This document shows, piece by piece, positions 53,328 to 63,700 of a stretch of 64,000 bases of DNA; position 1 is the first letter of the stretch, and the number at the start of each line of letters is the position of its first letter. Origin of the DNA: Pontibacter aquaedesilientis (GTDB taxonomy: Bacteria > Bacteroidota > Bacteroidia > Cytophagales > Hymenobacteraceae); contig NZ_JACXAJ010000011.1 of NCBI RefSeq assembly GCF_014773225.1, positions 1 to 64,000 of the forward strand, given 5' to 3'. The notes under the pieces were generated by a model. The model did not search any database and was not told where the DNA came from. It saw nothing but the letters and a program-made list of their open reading frames with translations. A program made the position numbers and the translations under genes.

Positions 53328-53603
53328 CTACTTTACCCCCGTAGCGACGAACTGCACAGGAGGTTTATAACTGAAATGACTATGAGGGTACAGCTTACCC
53401 TTGATGAAATAGAGAATTACTACCGAATCCCAACTCAGCACCTTGTCTACCTGTTTTCTATCCCCGATACCGATATCTCTAATGGGCTTGATACAGATTA
53501 CATCGAAAGGACAATGTGCCCTTTGGAGTTTGTATTTGGATAAGAATAGGCAACTGTTAGAAAACCTGCTGGGTTCTGGGCTAAGAAGTAGTTTTGATAG
53601 CAT
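53328..53603 (-). CDS. doubtful 91-codon ORF
   Basis: An open frame on the same strand as its neighbours (KQVDKVLSWDSVVILYFIKG in the middle). It has no recognised family and an atypical cysteine- and serine-rich start. It is the only candidate in the 526-bp gap between 53139 and 53664. It may be a small real gene of the element or chance. Confidence 0.3.
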   Translation of the reverse strand: MLSKLLLSPEPSRFSNSCLFLSKYKLQRAHCPFDVICIKPIRDIGIGDRKQVDKVLSWDSVVILYFIKGKLYPHSHFSYKPPVQFVATGVK

Positions 53604-53664
53604 AAGCGTATTGACTGAAAGTTAGGAAAAGAAAAAGGGTAGCCTTTAGACTACCCTAAGTGCG

Positions 53665-54006
53665 CTAAGCCGCAGGTTTCATCTGGAACACCTCCTGTTC
53701 CATGGTTCTGTCTACTGGGTCGTAGTAGTAGGTGTGAGCCAGCGAAATTATCTCGTCTGTACCGGGAATGTGATAGTCATAAGGGTCACACTCTATCTTT
53801 TCAATGTTTCCCGGGAGGGTCTTGCCAATAAGGCCCTGACACATCAGGTCATTGAATGTGCAGGGGATAGTGCACACCTTGGCTGTAGCATAGAACCGGC
53901 CAGATTCTTTGGATTGAATCAGTTCAATGTCACCCTGCAGTAAAAGCACATTGAAATCCTTGCCATCTTCAGATTTGCGCTTTTTAAAATCGGTAATTGT
54001 CACCAT
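53665..54006 (-). CDS. hypothetical protein of the integrated element
   Basis: A 113-residue beta-rich soluble protein (VTITDFKKRKSEDGKDFNVL, then GDIELIQSKESGRFYAT). The pattern is that of small single-strand-binding-like or OB-type accessory proteins of Bacteroidota elements, but this is only an impression. It is preceded by a 348-bp non-coding region. Confidence 0.6.
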   Translation of the reverse strand: MVTITDFKKRKSEDGKDFNVLLLQGDIELIQSKESGRFYATAKVCTIPCTFNDLMCQGLIGKTLPGNIEKIECDPYDYHIPGTDEIISLAHTYYYDPVDRTMEQEVFQMKPAA

Positions 54007-54354
54007 TGTCTTTTATTTTTTTAAGTGAAATAAAACAACGGGGGGTACCTCCGCCCCGCAGGTACGGGTGGGGGGCTTTCTACAGGGAACCCTGCGTTTA
54101 TTCTTATCCGGAAAATATATCAGCCTTGTTATTTAAGGCTATCTTAGTATAATGTCCACTATTAGATCTGTAAGGCTTTTACTCTATTTATCGGGGAATT
54201 CCTGCAGTGTGGTTAATAGCTTTCCTTGCAGAAATGGCATGAGCGATGCTCCGCACCAGTTGCTTAAAAACTGGATGTAAAGCGAAAAAAGATATGAATT
54301 TCAGATTTGAAGTCAGATAAAAAGCATTCTGATCAATATAGTTATCACTCTAGG
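54007..54354. other. non-coding region with a GC-rich hairpin
   Basis: An otherwise AT-rich gap carries a short G/C-rich block at about 54040-54076 with the hairpin GTACCT (54045-54050) / AGGTAC (54060-54065). No gene is seen. It is a possible regulatory or transfer-related site; no nicking motif can be assigned. Confidence 0.4.
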
Positions 54355-55275
54355 TTAACAGTTACTATCCATTGTCAGGTGCTTGGCTATAAAATCGTAC
54401 GTTACCTCTACAAAGGAAATATCTGCGGGTCTAAGTATATCCCAGTTATAGACATACCATCTAATCAACTCTCTCTCCTGTAGAGGCAAAGCATAAAGGG
54501 CCTTAGCTGTGTGCAGACACCTTATCCCGGTAATGATTACACATCGCACCCTGTCCGTGTTATAGTGGTTCATAAGATGGGTACGGTACCTTAAAGCCTG
54601 TTCCACCAATCTGTTGTCCCCATCCTTATGCTTCAGTTCTACAACCACGTGATTTCCTTCCTTATCTGTTGCCTTAAAGTCCAGTCTGTCTTTTGTTCCG
54701 TCGGGTTTGAATTGCCGGTCAGACATATGGTCAGTACCATCTACAGGCAGGCACATTTCAAGCCCTAATAATTTATACCAATGGTTGATAGCAAAGGCAT
54801 CCTCCATTTCTTTTTCCATGTTGAAAATATCCCCCAGTCGCTCTACAGGAAAACTGTGGATTCTTACATTTTTATTCCAGTTAGTGTCTGTCATTGCCTT
54901 TCTGCAAAGGAATAGCCCTTCCCTCTCCAGACACTCACGTACTTGCAACACATTAGAGTGGCCTCTCTGCTTATAGCCATAAAGCTGAAACAGGGACTTC
55001 ACTTTTATACTACAATAGCCATTTCTGCTGACAATAAGCTTCATCTGCTCAATTGTCTGAAGCTCTTTATCTGTATTTCTCTTTACCTTTCTTGTTCTTT
55101 TTGGGCTCTTCCCTGCTTTTACTATATCAGCACTATGGCCAATTGAGCGTGTAAACAATGATTTTAACTTTTCGAAAAGTGGAGACATAAAAGACAGCTC
55201 TAGGTTAGAAGAACATTTTTCACAAATACCTGCAGAATAAATAAATTTATATATAATATTCCTATATATTGACAT
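54355..55275 (-). CDS. PD-(D/E)XK nuclease-like protein, divergent from the Hsp70 operon
   Basis: A 306-residue protein. The N-terminal region is basic (KAGKSPKRTRKVKRNTDKEL) with a helical segment resembling a winged helix at about 70-115. The C-terminal half has a NucS/DUF91-like nuclease arrangement: E in MEDAFAINHWYKLLG, D in RLDFKATD, E-x-K in VVVELKHKDGD, then VEQALRYRTHL. All catalytic positions look present. An internal ATG at 55188 (residue 30) is a plausible alternative start. It is divergent from the Hsp70 gene with 82 bp between them, so shared control with that operon is likely. Confidence 0.65.
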   Translation of the reverse strand: MSIYRNIIYKFIYSAGICEKCSSNLELSFMSPLFEKLKSLFTRSIGHSADIVKAGKSPKRTRKVKRNTDKELQTIEQMKLIVSRNGYCSIKVKSLFQLYGYKQRGHSNVLQVRECLEREGLFLCRKAMTDTNWNKNVRIHSFPVERLGDIFNMEKEMEDAFAINHWYKLLGLEMCLPVDGTDHMSDRQFKPDGTKDRLDFKATDKEGNHVVVELKHKDGDNRLVEQALRYRTHLMNHYNTDRVRCVIITGIRCLHTAKALYALPLQERELIRWYVYNWDILRPADISFVEVTYDFIAKHLTMDSNC

Positions 55276-55357
55276 TTATATGCCTATGTGCATCACATCA
55301 TCCCACATCGAGACAGTTTAAAGCTCAGGAAAATCAGGTCAAATCAGAGATACACTT

Positions 55358-57787
55358 ATGACAGATATTACTCTTAACAACCTTCTTCCAGTAAGAGTAT
55401 CAGGCTCTGGCATTGATGATACTACATTTGTAGGTATCGATTTTGGAACATCCACCACTGTAATTTCAATTGCCACCCATAGTAATGCTACGTCTGAATT
55501 TATCGTCCGATCATTACCAATTGTGCAGGAACTTGAAGACGGCAGGACCCATACTTCAGAGAAAATACCGACCGTAATAGCTTACCTGAAAACTCTTGGA
55601 CGCAACAAGATTATCGTTGGACAGGGTGCGGCGGAATTGAAGCACAACCATAGCTTCAAACTTGGCAGAAATATCTGGTATTCATTTAAGACTGCCTTAG
55701 GTACGGATGCGGGGGCGCTTTATTATAATTGCGAAATTGAAAATGAAACCCTTAAGTTAAGAAACCCTAAGGATGCCTTAAAGCTGTTTGTCAGGTTTTT
55801 GAAATCTAGAGTAGAGGATTACATTAAGAACAACAATCTTGCACCACATACACAGTATGCATTCAGTATTCCTGCATCCTTCGAAGCAAATCAGAGGAAG
55901 GAACTACTTGATGCCTTAGCACAAAATGGAATTCCAGTAGCCCGACAAGCTCTTATTGACGAGCCCAATGCTGCTTTCATAAGTTATTTACAGGAATCAT
56001 TTTCTGATAAATCACCCTTGAAAGTACCTGACCACAGAAATGTAAACGTGATGGTATTTGACTTTGGCGCTGGCACCTGTGATGTTTCTATTCTGGAGAT
56101 TGGCAATGGACTCAAAGGTACTTATTCGAAGAACCTGTCCATTTCGAAATACTATGAGATAGGTGGTGATGATATAGACAAGTACCTGGCTCTGGAATTT
56201 CTGCTGCCCCAATTGGCTAAACAGAACAATCTCAGCCTTACAGATTTCAGGAAAGGCGAAATCAAGAAAGACATCTTACCCTTGCTTTTAAAAACTGCTG
56301 AACAGCTGAAGATAACCATCTGTGAGAAAGCGAACTTAAAGCATCAGAACCATACCCTCCCCTCACATGCATTAGCACTGAATGATGAATCAGTCGGCTA
56401 TGACATCAATATTGGAATTCCGAGGTTAGGCACCCTGACATTGAGTAAACCCAGTTTGTCATACAGCCAGTTTGCAGAAGCCATGAAGTACTTCTGTTCA
56501 GATGCATCTGAGAGTCAGCCACAAAAGTATGAATACATAAAATCCTTTAAGAGCATTTTTACTCCTATCAGATCAGCAATCAAAAAAGCTTCATTAGAAC
56601 ACGAAGACATTGATTATGTTCTGTTCATTGGGGGAAGCTCCAAGAATCCTTATGTACGCGCAACTATAAAAGAACACTTCCCAGAATCTGAAATTTTAGT
56701 GCCTGGTGATCTGCAAACACATGTCTCCAAGGGAGCTGCAATTCATTCCTTGGTATTTAATGGCTATCGCAAAAATTTGATACAGCCAATAACCAGTGAA
56801 CCTATACTGATTCTCACAAGAGAAGGAACAGTGACCCTCATGCCTGCCGGTACAGAGGTACCAAGTGAAATAACAAAAATTGAAGACCTTGAGGTTGCAG
56901 AAGATAATCAGGAGATTATTGAGCTACCGATTTTTATAGGTAATACCCGTAAAATGCTCTTCAATTTCAAGCTCTATATGCCTGAAAACAAAACATTGAG
57001 GAAAGGAACACCGGTCAAGGTTATGGCAGAGATCAGCTCCGACAAGGTGTTGGGCCTGCGAGCTTTTATTGAAGGTATTGAGATGATCGCTGAGCCCCTG
57101 GCTCCATTTTCAAACGCAGAGAAAACTACTGAAGAAAGAGAAGTGCTCATAGCGGAAAAACAATTCAACCTGCAGGCAGAACGGAACGGCGGCAGACCGA
57201 CAAAAGATGGATTTGAGGCTCTGTATAGGGCTTATAAAAATGCCGGCTTGGATTTACAGGCAGCTCAAACTCTAGAAGAAATGAACGACCTGTTTCCTGA
57301 GACATCCAATCTGAATCAAATAGGTGTTCTCTTTTCATCTGCAGGTGATAGGGTAAAGGCATTGGAATACTACAAGAAAGCACACGAAGCCAACCCTTCC
57401 AATGTAACTGTAGCATTTAACTTGGCATTACAGTACAAGCTTTCTGATGCAAGTAAATTTCAGGATATGCTGGAAAAAGTGCTTCAGTTAGACCCTAATG
57501 ATCCGGAAGCACTTCTTGAAAAAGGAAGGCTTCAGAATAAGAGGTCTGCTGACAGCGGAAGAGATTTAATCGAGACAGCTTTTAACATTTATAAAAAGAA
57601 ATTCGACAATAATTCACTAAGCGAATGGGAATATAGCTGGTTTGCTTCTACAGCCTCTGAACTGGGCAAAAATGACATGGCGATGATAATAAGAGAAAGT
57701 CAGCCGAAACATAAAGCTGCTGGCTTATGGAATGAAAAGAATCTAACAAAGATTAAGAGCAACGAGGGCTTAATTAAAATTCAATAG
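55358..57787 (+). CDS. Hsp70-family ATPase with C-terminal TPR
   Basis: An 809-residue protein. An actin-like ATPase domain spans about 22-480 with phosphate-1 GIDFGTSTTV, phosphate-2 VFDFGAGTCDVS and adenosine motif FIGGSSKNP. A beta-rich segment follows about 490-600. In place of the usual lid are TPR-like repeats at about 620-720 (AYKNAGLDLQAAQTLEEM, ALEYYKKAHEANPSNVTVAF, LEKVLQLDPNDPEALLEKGR). It is thus not a housekeeping DnaK but a dedicated Hsp70, probably acting as a sensor or assembly switch for the two downstream proteins (2-bp gap to the helicase gene). Confidence 0.85.
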   Translation: MTDITLNNLLPVRVSGSGIDDTTFVGIDFGTSTTVISIATHSNATSEFIVRSLPIVQELEDGRTHTSEKIPTVIAYLKTLGRNKIIVGQGAAELKHNHSFKLGRNIWYSFKTALGTDAGALYYNCEIENETLKLRNPKDALKLFVRFLKSRVEDYIKNNNLAPHTQYAFSIPASFEANQRKELLDALAQNGIPVARQALIDEPNAAFISYLQESFSDKSPLKVPDHRNVNVMVFDFGAGTCDVSILEIGNGLKGTYSKNLSISKYYEIGGDDIDKYLALEFLLPQLAKQNNLSLTDFRKGEIKKDILPLLLKTAEQLKITICEKANLKHQNHTLPSHALALNDESVGYDINIGIPRLGTLTLSKPSLSYSQFAEAMKYFCSDASESQPQKYEYIKSFKSIFTPIRSAIKKASLEHEDIDYVLFIGGSSKNPYVRATIKEHFPESEILVPGDLQTHVSKGAAIHSLVFNGYRKNLIQPITSEPILILTREGTVTLMPAGTEVPSEITKIEDLEVAEDNQEIIELPIFIGNTRKMLFNFKLYMPENKTLRKGTPVKVMAEISSDKVLGLRAFIEGIEMIAEPLAPFSNAEKTTEEREVLIAEKQFNLQAERNGGRPTKDGFEALYRAYKNAGLDLQAAQTLEEMNDLFPETSNLNQIGVLFSSAGDRVKALEYYKKAHEANPSNVTVAFNLALQYKLSDASKFQDMLEKVLQLDPNDPEALLEKGRLQNKRSADSGRDLIETAFNIYKKKFDNNSLSEWEYSWFASTASELGKNDMAMIIRESQPKHKAAGLWNEKNLTKIKSNEGLIKIQ

Positions 57788-57789
57788 CT

Positions 57790-58992
57790 ATGGCATGGAT
57801 GATCAGTGAGGAAAGGCTGGACCCGAATCAGAAGGAAATTTTTAACAGCAGAATAGACAAAAACCTCTGGATAAAAGGCTTTGCAGGCAGCGGAAAATCT
57901 GTTCTGCTAATTCACAAGCTCAGAAGAATTATTAAAAGTAATCCAAACGTTGAGACCTGTGTAGTTGTATTCACATGGTCAATGATTGATATGTTTAAAA
58001 CAGGGATGAAGGAGCTTGAAATGCCATCGAGCATACCTGTGATAACATACTTTAAATTTAAAAGCGAGGGTTCTTTTAGAACTTATGACTATATATTTTG
58101 CGACGAAGTACAGGATTTGCCGGAAAGCATCCTTAACCTAATGAAAAGCAAATTAAAACCTAACGGAAAGATTGTAGTTGCAGGTGACTCAAACCAATCC
58201 ATTTATGAGATGGCTCCAGGCATACAGGAACCTACTGTAAATCCTAAACAGATTGGGGTGATAATAAATGCTGAAGAGGTCAGCTTGAATTACGTCCACA
58301 GGGTAACACGCACAATTATCAATGCAATCCAAAAGCTGCTCCCCTCAACAAACATCTGGAGTGCTAACAGAGAGTTTACTCCCCCTGACAGATCCATTGC
58401 ATTATGCATGGCTGATTTTGAGGAGCATGAAACAGAATATATCTATAAGGAAGCACTGAAAGGTCCTGACTCTTCCGGCAGGGACAGAAAAGAAACAAGT
58501 GTAATTCTTCTACCAACCCACAGGGATATCATCAAATTTATACAGCTACTATTAAGGCAGCTGAATGCCCCTGAATGGGTTGAGAAAAAAGACGGCTATG
58601 GGAAGAACCCTGATTACATTGACATGAATAAACATCTAAGATCAAACAGGATCAGGATTCAGTATATTGGAAACGGGAATGGTAGCTTGGAGGACGCAGA
58701 AGATAACAAGGACATTATCCTGATGACATATCACAGCTCAAAAGGTCTTGACTTCGATAATGTATTTTTGCCCTTCCTGTCTTGGGATCTTTTCATCTCA
58801 AATTACAGAGCTGATGTGTTGTTGATGGTTGCTATGACAAGAAGCAAAAAGAACTTGTATATATCCTACACTGGAAACCCCCACCATCTGATAGAGAAGT
58901 TTATTTCAGATAAAAATATTGTTACTGATATACCAATAACTAAACCAACTACTTCCACATTTCACACAGAAGAAATTGATCTTGGCTTTTAA
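57790..58992 (+). CDS. compact UvrD-like SF1 helicase/ATPase
   Basis: A 400-residue SF1 protein: motif I GFAGSGKS (K36), motif II IFCDEVQD (D105, E106), motif III AGDSNQSIYEM, a motif IV-like NYVHRVTRT, motif V TYHSSKGLDFD and motif VI LMVAMTRSKKNLY. It is much shorter than UvrD or Rep, lacking the large 1B/2B insertions, so it may be an ATP-driven switch or a minimal translocase rather than a processive helicase. Gaps of 2 bp on both sides show it belongs to one operon with the Hsp70 and the 501-residue protein. Confidence 0.85.
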   Translation: MAWMISEERLDPNQKEIFNSRIDKNLWIKGFAGSGKSVLLIHKLRRIIKSNPNVETCVVVFTWSMIDMFKTGMKELEMPSSIPVITYFKFKSEGSFRTYDYIFCDEVQDLPESILNLMKSKLKPNGKIVVAGDSNQSIYEMAPGIQEPTVNPKQIGVIINAEEVSLNYVHRVTRTIINAIQKLLPSTNIWSANREFTPPDRSIALCMADFEEHETEYIYKEALKGPDSSGRDRKETSVILLPTHRDIIKFIQLLLRQLNAPEWVEKKDGYGKNPDYIDMNKHLRSNRIRIQYIGNGNGSLEDAEDNKDIILMTYHSSKGLDFDNVFLPFLSWDLFISNYRADVLLMVAMTRSKKNLYISYTGNPHHLIEKFISDKNIVTDIPITKPTTSTFHTEEIDLGF

Positions 58993-58994
58993 TC

Positions 58995-60500
58995 ATGAAA
59001 GACATTTACGCCCCCTTTACCAGTGAGCAGTTTGACCAGGTTTTCAGATTTGGTTATATTTATATACCTGCCTTTTTGACCGTAGAAGCAACAGAAAACA
59101 ATGAAGAACTTCAACGCAGTCTGGCCAGAGTTTTTACGTCGTACCTTCCTTTTGTGTATGATGAAAATTATTTGATTATTAAGTCTAATTCACTTTTTAA
59201 AAGTGATGAAAAGTCTTACCTGATCAGGGTAACTGATATTGAAGCCGTATTTCCTATTTCAGAAGAATGTGAAAAAGCGGTTACACTGAAGAAGTCTGCC
59301 AAGATTAAATTCTCTCCACCAATATTTTCCAAAAGTACATATACCCAAATAAATAACTCATTCTTTAGTTCTGAGGCAAAGCGAGGAACAGAATGCTTGG
59401 CTGCAGTTTTTTCAAGTGAATTTGATCGGGGGACGTCATACGCTTTTGGTTTAGATGAGGTATTAGATGCTTCCTTGAAGCTCAGAAACAATGTAAGAAT
59501 AAATACCTTACCTGAAGGTACCCCTCTGGTTGACTATGTATTTCTGTATATGTACCAGGCATATTATCCGTTAACTACCTTAGGCTATTTTTACAGGACA
59601 GCTGAAATCCTTACTAGGAAAGCACTGACAGACATGGGAGTTTCCTATAATGAAGCCTTACTGGAAAAGACGGACATATATCAGTTGCTTAATGAAACGA
59701 ACTACACCAGATCCGCTATTAACCTGAAAGATATAGTTGAGCTGATTGAGAATGATACCAGGTCGGTTAAGTTTGTTAACAATTTAACAAAGGATGGCCT
59801 GCGTTTTTACATTACAATTCCAATGTTTCTCAAAGTAATTGATGAGTTCAATGAACGAAATCAACAGTTAGCTAACACCTCCATGCAGGATATGATCAGA
59901 TCCTACAAAGACAGATATCCTAAGGAATGCGAATTACTTATAACTTGGCTTGGTGCTTACTTGGGATATGGAAACTGCTATGACTTCTGCTATGAGAAAT
60001 CTAACCTTAAATTTTTTAAAGGGTATGTGGCAACTGATACAGAGAAAGACAAAGGCCTTATCAGCTCGGATAATTATTCTGTTGAGGATTTTCCCGAGAA
60101 TATAGATGAAACTCCAACAGTAACCAGTCACGATGTGGAAGAAGTTACAGAGGTAAGGAGTACAGATACTGTAGTTTCTCAGATGGTAAAACAAGATGGG
60201 GAAGAAGCCATGGATTTGGAAGCAGCTACAAAACCTATACCTTTAATTGGTAGCGAAAAGCCCAGTGAGGAACCAGGTCAGTTTATAGAACAGTCATTCC
60301 TAAAGAATAATAATAGATTAAAAACAACTGAGATTATCTCTATGCTTCAGTCACAAGGATATAACAACCTCAATGGACAGAAAGTCAATAAAAATAACTT
60401 GAGAGCTTTCCTAAAGCAAATGAAAATGTTCAATAAAAAAGGGACTGGAGAAAATGAATACTACGAAATGAAAACCGGAGCTCCCTTATTCACAAATTAA
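58995..60500 (+). CDS. unknown third protein of the Hsp70/helicase operon
   Basis: A 501-residue protein of no family I recognise. Residues 1-330 look like a mixed alpha/beta globular domain (FGYIYIPAFLTVEATENNEE, FVYDENYLIIKS, SYLIRVTDIEAVFPISEE). Residues about 345-435 are an acidic, low-complexity linker (EVTEVRSTDTVVSQMVKQDG). The last about 65 residues (LKTTEIISMLQSQGYNNLNG, NLRAFLKQMKMF) resemble a winged-helix or OST-HTH-like module. No nuclease or toxin motif is visible. It is the last gene before a strong terminator. Confidence 0.6.
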   Translation: MKDIYAPFTSEQFDQVFRFGYIYIPAFLTVEATENNEELQRSLARVFTSYLPFVYDENYLIIKSNSLFKSDEKSYLIRVTDIEAVFPISEECEKAVTLKKSAKIKFSPPIFSKSTYTQINNSFFSSEAKRGTECLAAVFSSEFDRGTSYAFGLDEVLDASLKLRNNVRINTLPEGTPLVDYVFLYMYQAYYPLTTLGYFYRTAEILTRKALTDMGVSYNEALLEKTDIYQLLNETNYTRSAINLKDIVELIENDTRSVKFVNNLTKDGLRFYITIPMFLKVIDEFNERNQQLANTSMQDMIRSYKDRYPKECELLITWLGAYLGYGNCYDFCYEKSNLKFFKGYVATDTEKDKGLISSDNYSVEDFPENIDETPTVTSHDVEEVTEVRSTDTVVSQMVKQDGEEAMDLEAATKPIPLIGSEKPSEEPGQFIEQSFLKNNNRLKTTEIISMLQSQGYNNLNGQKVNKNNLRAFLKQMKMFNKKGTGENEYYEMKTGAPLFTN

Positions 60501-60611
60501 CTACTCTAAAATCCAGACATGAGCAGACTTTGTCAACATTTTTGTTTCTTGTAACAGAGTACATCGATTATAATTAATACTGACGCGAATTTAAGTAATA
60601 AATAAAAATCT

Positions 60612-60650
60612 AAACAGGCCCTGATTAATAGTTATCAGGGCCTGTTTTGT
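60612..60650 (+). terminator. terminator of the Hsp70 operon
   Basis: A perfect 13-bp stem AACAGGCCCTGAT (60613-60625) / ATCAGGGCCTGTT (60634-60646) with an 8-base loop and a T-rich 3' side, 112 bp after the last gene of the operon and before the convergent hsdR. Confidence 0.85.
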
Positions 60651-60786
60651 TTGATGCCAGAAAAACTGTTACGTCTGATAATCAATCACAAAACATAAGT
60701 GTCAATCGTGCCCTGATAGGAGCCTAAATAGTAGGTCAACACTACAACTCATTCGTAAAATTAAATAGTATTAAGTGCACAAATTA

Positions 60787-63700
60787 TTAAGCTGCAAAAC
60801 CATACCCCTGCTCCGCTTGCTCATACAAGTGCTGAAACACAACATCAGTCTTCTGCATAAACACTGTTCTGTCATAAGAAGTAGGCAAGTGCTCGTTTAG
60901 AATCTCTTGAATCTTATGCCTTACCGCTTCCTGCGTCTTCTTCTCTTTGTGCCACTCTTGGATTAGAATCTTGTTTTTAGCATCAAACAGTACCTGTAAG
61001 AGATCTTGTGCTGCCAGCTTTACCTGCTTTTCCTCCTCTTTTGTGAGCTTTCTGTCCTTGCTCAAAAGGTCAAAAACCTGAAGCTGCTCCTCCGTCATCC
61101 CTTCTTTGGCGGCACGGCTTTGTTCTTCACTCAAGTCCTCCGCCTGCTTGACCAGTTCTTCGTAAGCTTCTTCTATGGAAAGGCTGCCTGAGTTATAGTC
61201 ATCTATCACTCTCTGGAACCGTTCTAGGAAGTGACCTCTCATCTTGTTTTGCCCCATCATCTGCTTCAGCTTGATTTCCAGTAGTTCACGCAGGTCAGCG
61301 AACTGAATATGCTTGTATTGTTTCTCCGGGAACTGCTCCCGCAGTTTTGCGAAGTTCAGTTTACTAAGGTCAATCAGGCTGGCCGTCTTCATGATCACCC
61401 GCTCATGCGCAACCTGCAGATCACCCTGCCCTACAATACTGGTATCCAGCAGTTCCTCTATCCTTCTCTTGGCGCGCTCAATTTCTTCATCCTGATCTAC
61501 CTGACGGTCTACCACCTTCCGCAGATACTCAAACACATCACGTGCTTTCTTGGCCTCTGGGATTTCATATATCTCAGGCTTGGCCGAATCATAAAGCGTG
61601 GATATGGTGTTATCGTACAAGTTAAGCTGCTTTCTGTACTCATCCTTTTCAAGAATGATGTTAGCATACTCGTTGAATAGCTCCACTTCACGGAAGCCCT
61701 TCTCTCCAATGGCTAAAATGGCGTCAATGTCCGCTCCTAAACTTTTGCAATACTCTTTAGCCTCAGCGATAGCCTGATTCAATATCTCCAGGAGCTCTTC
61801 AAATTCTTGCACTGGAAACTCCTCTTGGATTTCTTCTTTGTTCCTGCCCTTTGAGCCTTCCGCGTAGTCTGCTAATGCTTTCTTAAGGTTCCTGAACACG
61901 CCGAAGTAATCAATCACCAATCCGTTCTTCTTCCCCTCAATCACACGGTTGGCTCTGGCAATGGTCTGCATCAGGGTATGGTTTTGAAGCGGCTTATCCA
62001 GATACAGCGTGGATACTGATGGAGCGTCGAAACCCGTCATCCACATAGCGGTTACAAACACAATGCGATAGGTGTTATTCGGATCTTTGAAGAAATCTTC
62101 AATGTTCTGCCCATCTTCATTGGGGTAATCCATCAGTCTGCGATGCGGACGGATATCTAAGTTCTCTTTTTTAAACGCCTCCTCTTCTTCCCGCTCACTT
62201 CCCTCCTGGCTTACCACAGCCGCCATCCGCGTCTCTTTCATGAAAGCAATGGCCCGCTCATACCTCGCTTTTTTAGCAATGTCCGTTTCCAGCTTCGCTT
62301 TCTTATGGAGTTCCTTTAATTCCTCCTTTAGATAGAACTGCACCTTTTCATACATTCTGACAGCTGTGAACTTGTCAATAGAAATCACCATGGCCTTCAT
62401 GGGCTTTCTGGCTCCGTTTTCATCTACTGCATCCAGGCGGTATGGGAAATGCTGCACGATATGCTTGGCAATCTCATTCAGGCGGTCGTCACGGCGAACT
62501 ACGTGCAACAGGGTAGAATACTCTTTATCCAGTTTTTTTCTTTGCTCTTCGCTCAGGTTCTCATCCTCCAAGATCTGAGCGGCCTCACCTACCAGATTCT
62601 CATTCACCTGCTCTACACGCGGTACGCTCTTCTTGTAGAACATGGGTACGGTTGCACCATCTTCTATACTTTGCGCAAAATTGTACTCTGATACGTAAGG
62701 TCCAAACCAATCCCTCGTCAGCTCATTTTGCAGCAGTGGGGTACCCGTAAAAGCTATGTACTGGGCTCTAGGCAAGCCAATACGCATATTCTCAGCCAAG
62801 CCTTTGTATTGCGTACGGTGGGCTTCGTCTACAATCACAATCCAGTTGTCACGGTCTGCCAGCTTAGGAAAGGTCTTGCCCTTTTCTATACCAAACTTAT
62901 GGATGAGGGTGAATAAATAAGTCCTGTTTGACTGCAGGTATTCCTGTAGCTTCTCTCGGGTAGCGGGACGGTAATAGTTCTGTTTCTGGTCTTTGGTCAG
63001 TACGATTGTCTCAGTTTCTACAAAGTTCCTGTAGATTTGCCCATCCAAATCCTTACGGTCTGTGATAATGAGAAATGACCAGTTTCCGTCTAGCTTGTAG
63101 TTGATTTTCCTTGAAAAGAAAATCATGGAGTATGATTTACCAGAGCCTTGCGTATGCCAGAACACCCCTAGCTTTCCATCCCTCTTTCCTCCTGTATTAG
63201 CAAGTGTGAGGGCATTTACTGCATTGTTCACCCCCAAAAACTGGTGGTTCTTCGCCAATATCTTGACCTTGTTCTTATGATACAGAACAAAATTCTCAAA
63301 GTAGTCAAGCAGATTTACTTTGTTGCACAGACCTTCCCCGAATAATTTCAGGCTAAGTCTTTTGTTCTCTTCTTCACTGATTGCCTCTACCTCGTCAAGG
63401 GTTAGCTGCTCCTGATCAATTGCTGTATCTTTCAGCTTTACCCAGGTGAAAAAGTGCTCCCAAGGTGCATTAAAGCTTCCTACCCTAGTTTCTATTCCGT
63501 TGGATACACATACAAGGAGATTATACCAGAAGAGCTGTGGTATATCCCGCTTGTAATCCTTAAGATTTTTGTCATAGCCTACTTTTGCCTTTTCGGTGGC
63601 ATTCTTTAGCTCAATCATTACCAGCGGAAGCCCATTCACATACAACAACAGGTCTGGCCTGCGCGTGATGGTGTCTGTCTGGAGGTATTCTATGCTCAGT

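Noticed and set aside
54045-54065. GC-rich GTACCT/AGGTAC hairpin as a possible oriT
   Set aside because: The stem is only 6 bp and no relaxase gene or nick motif is nearby; kept only as part of the description of the gap.
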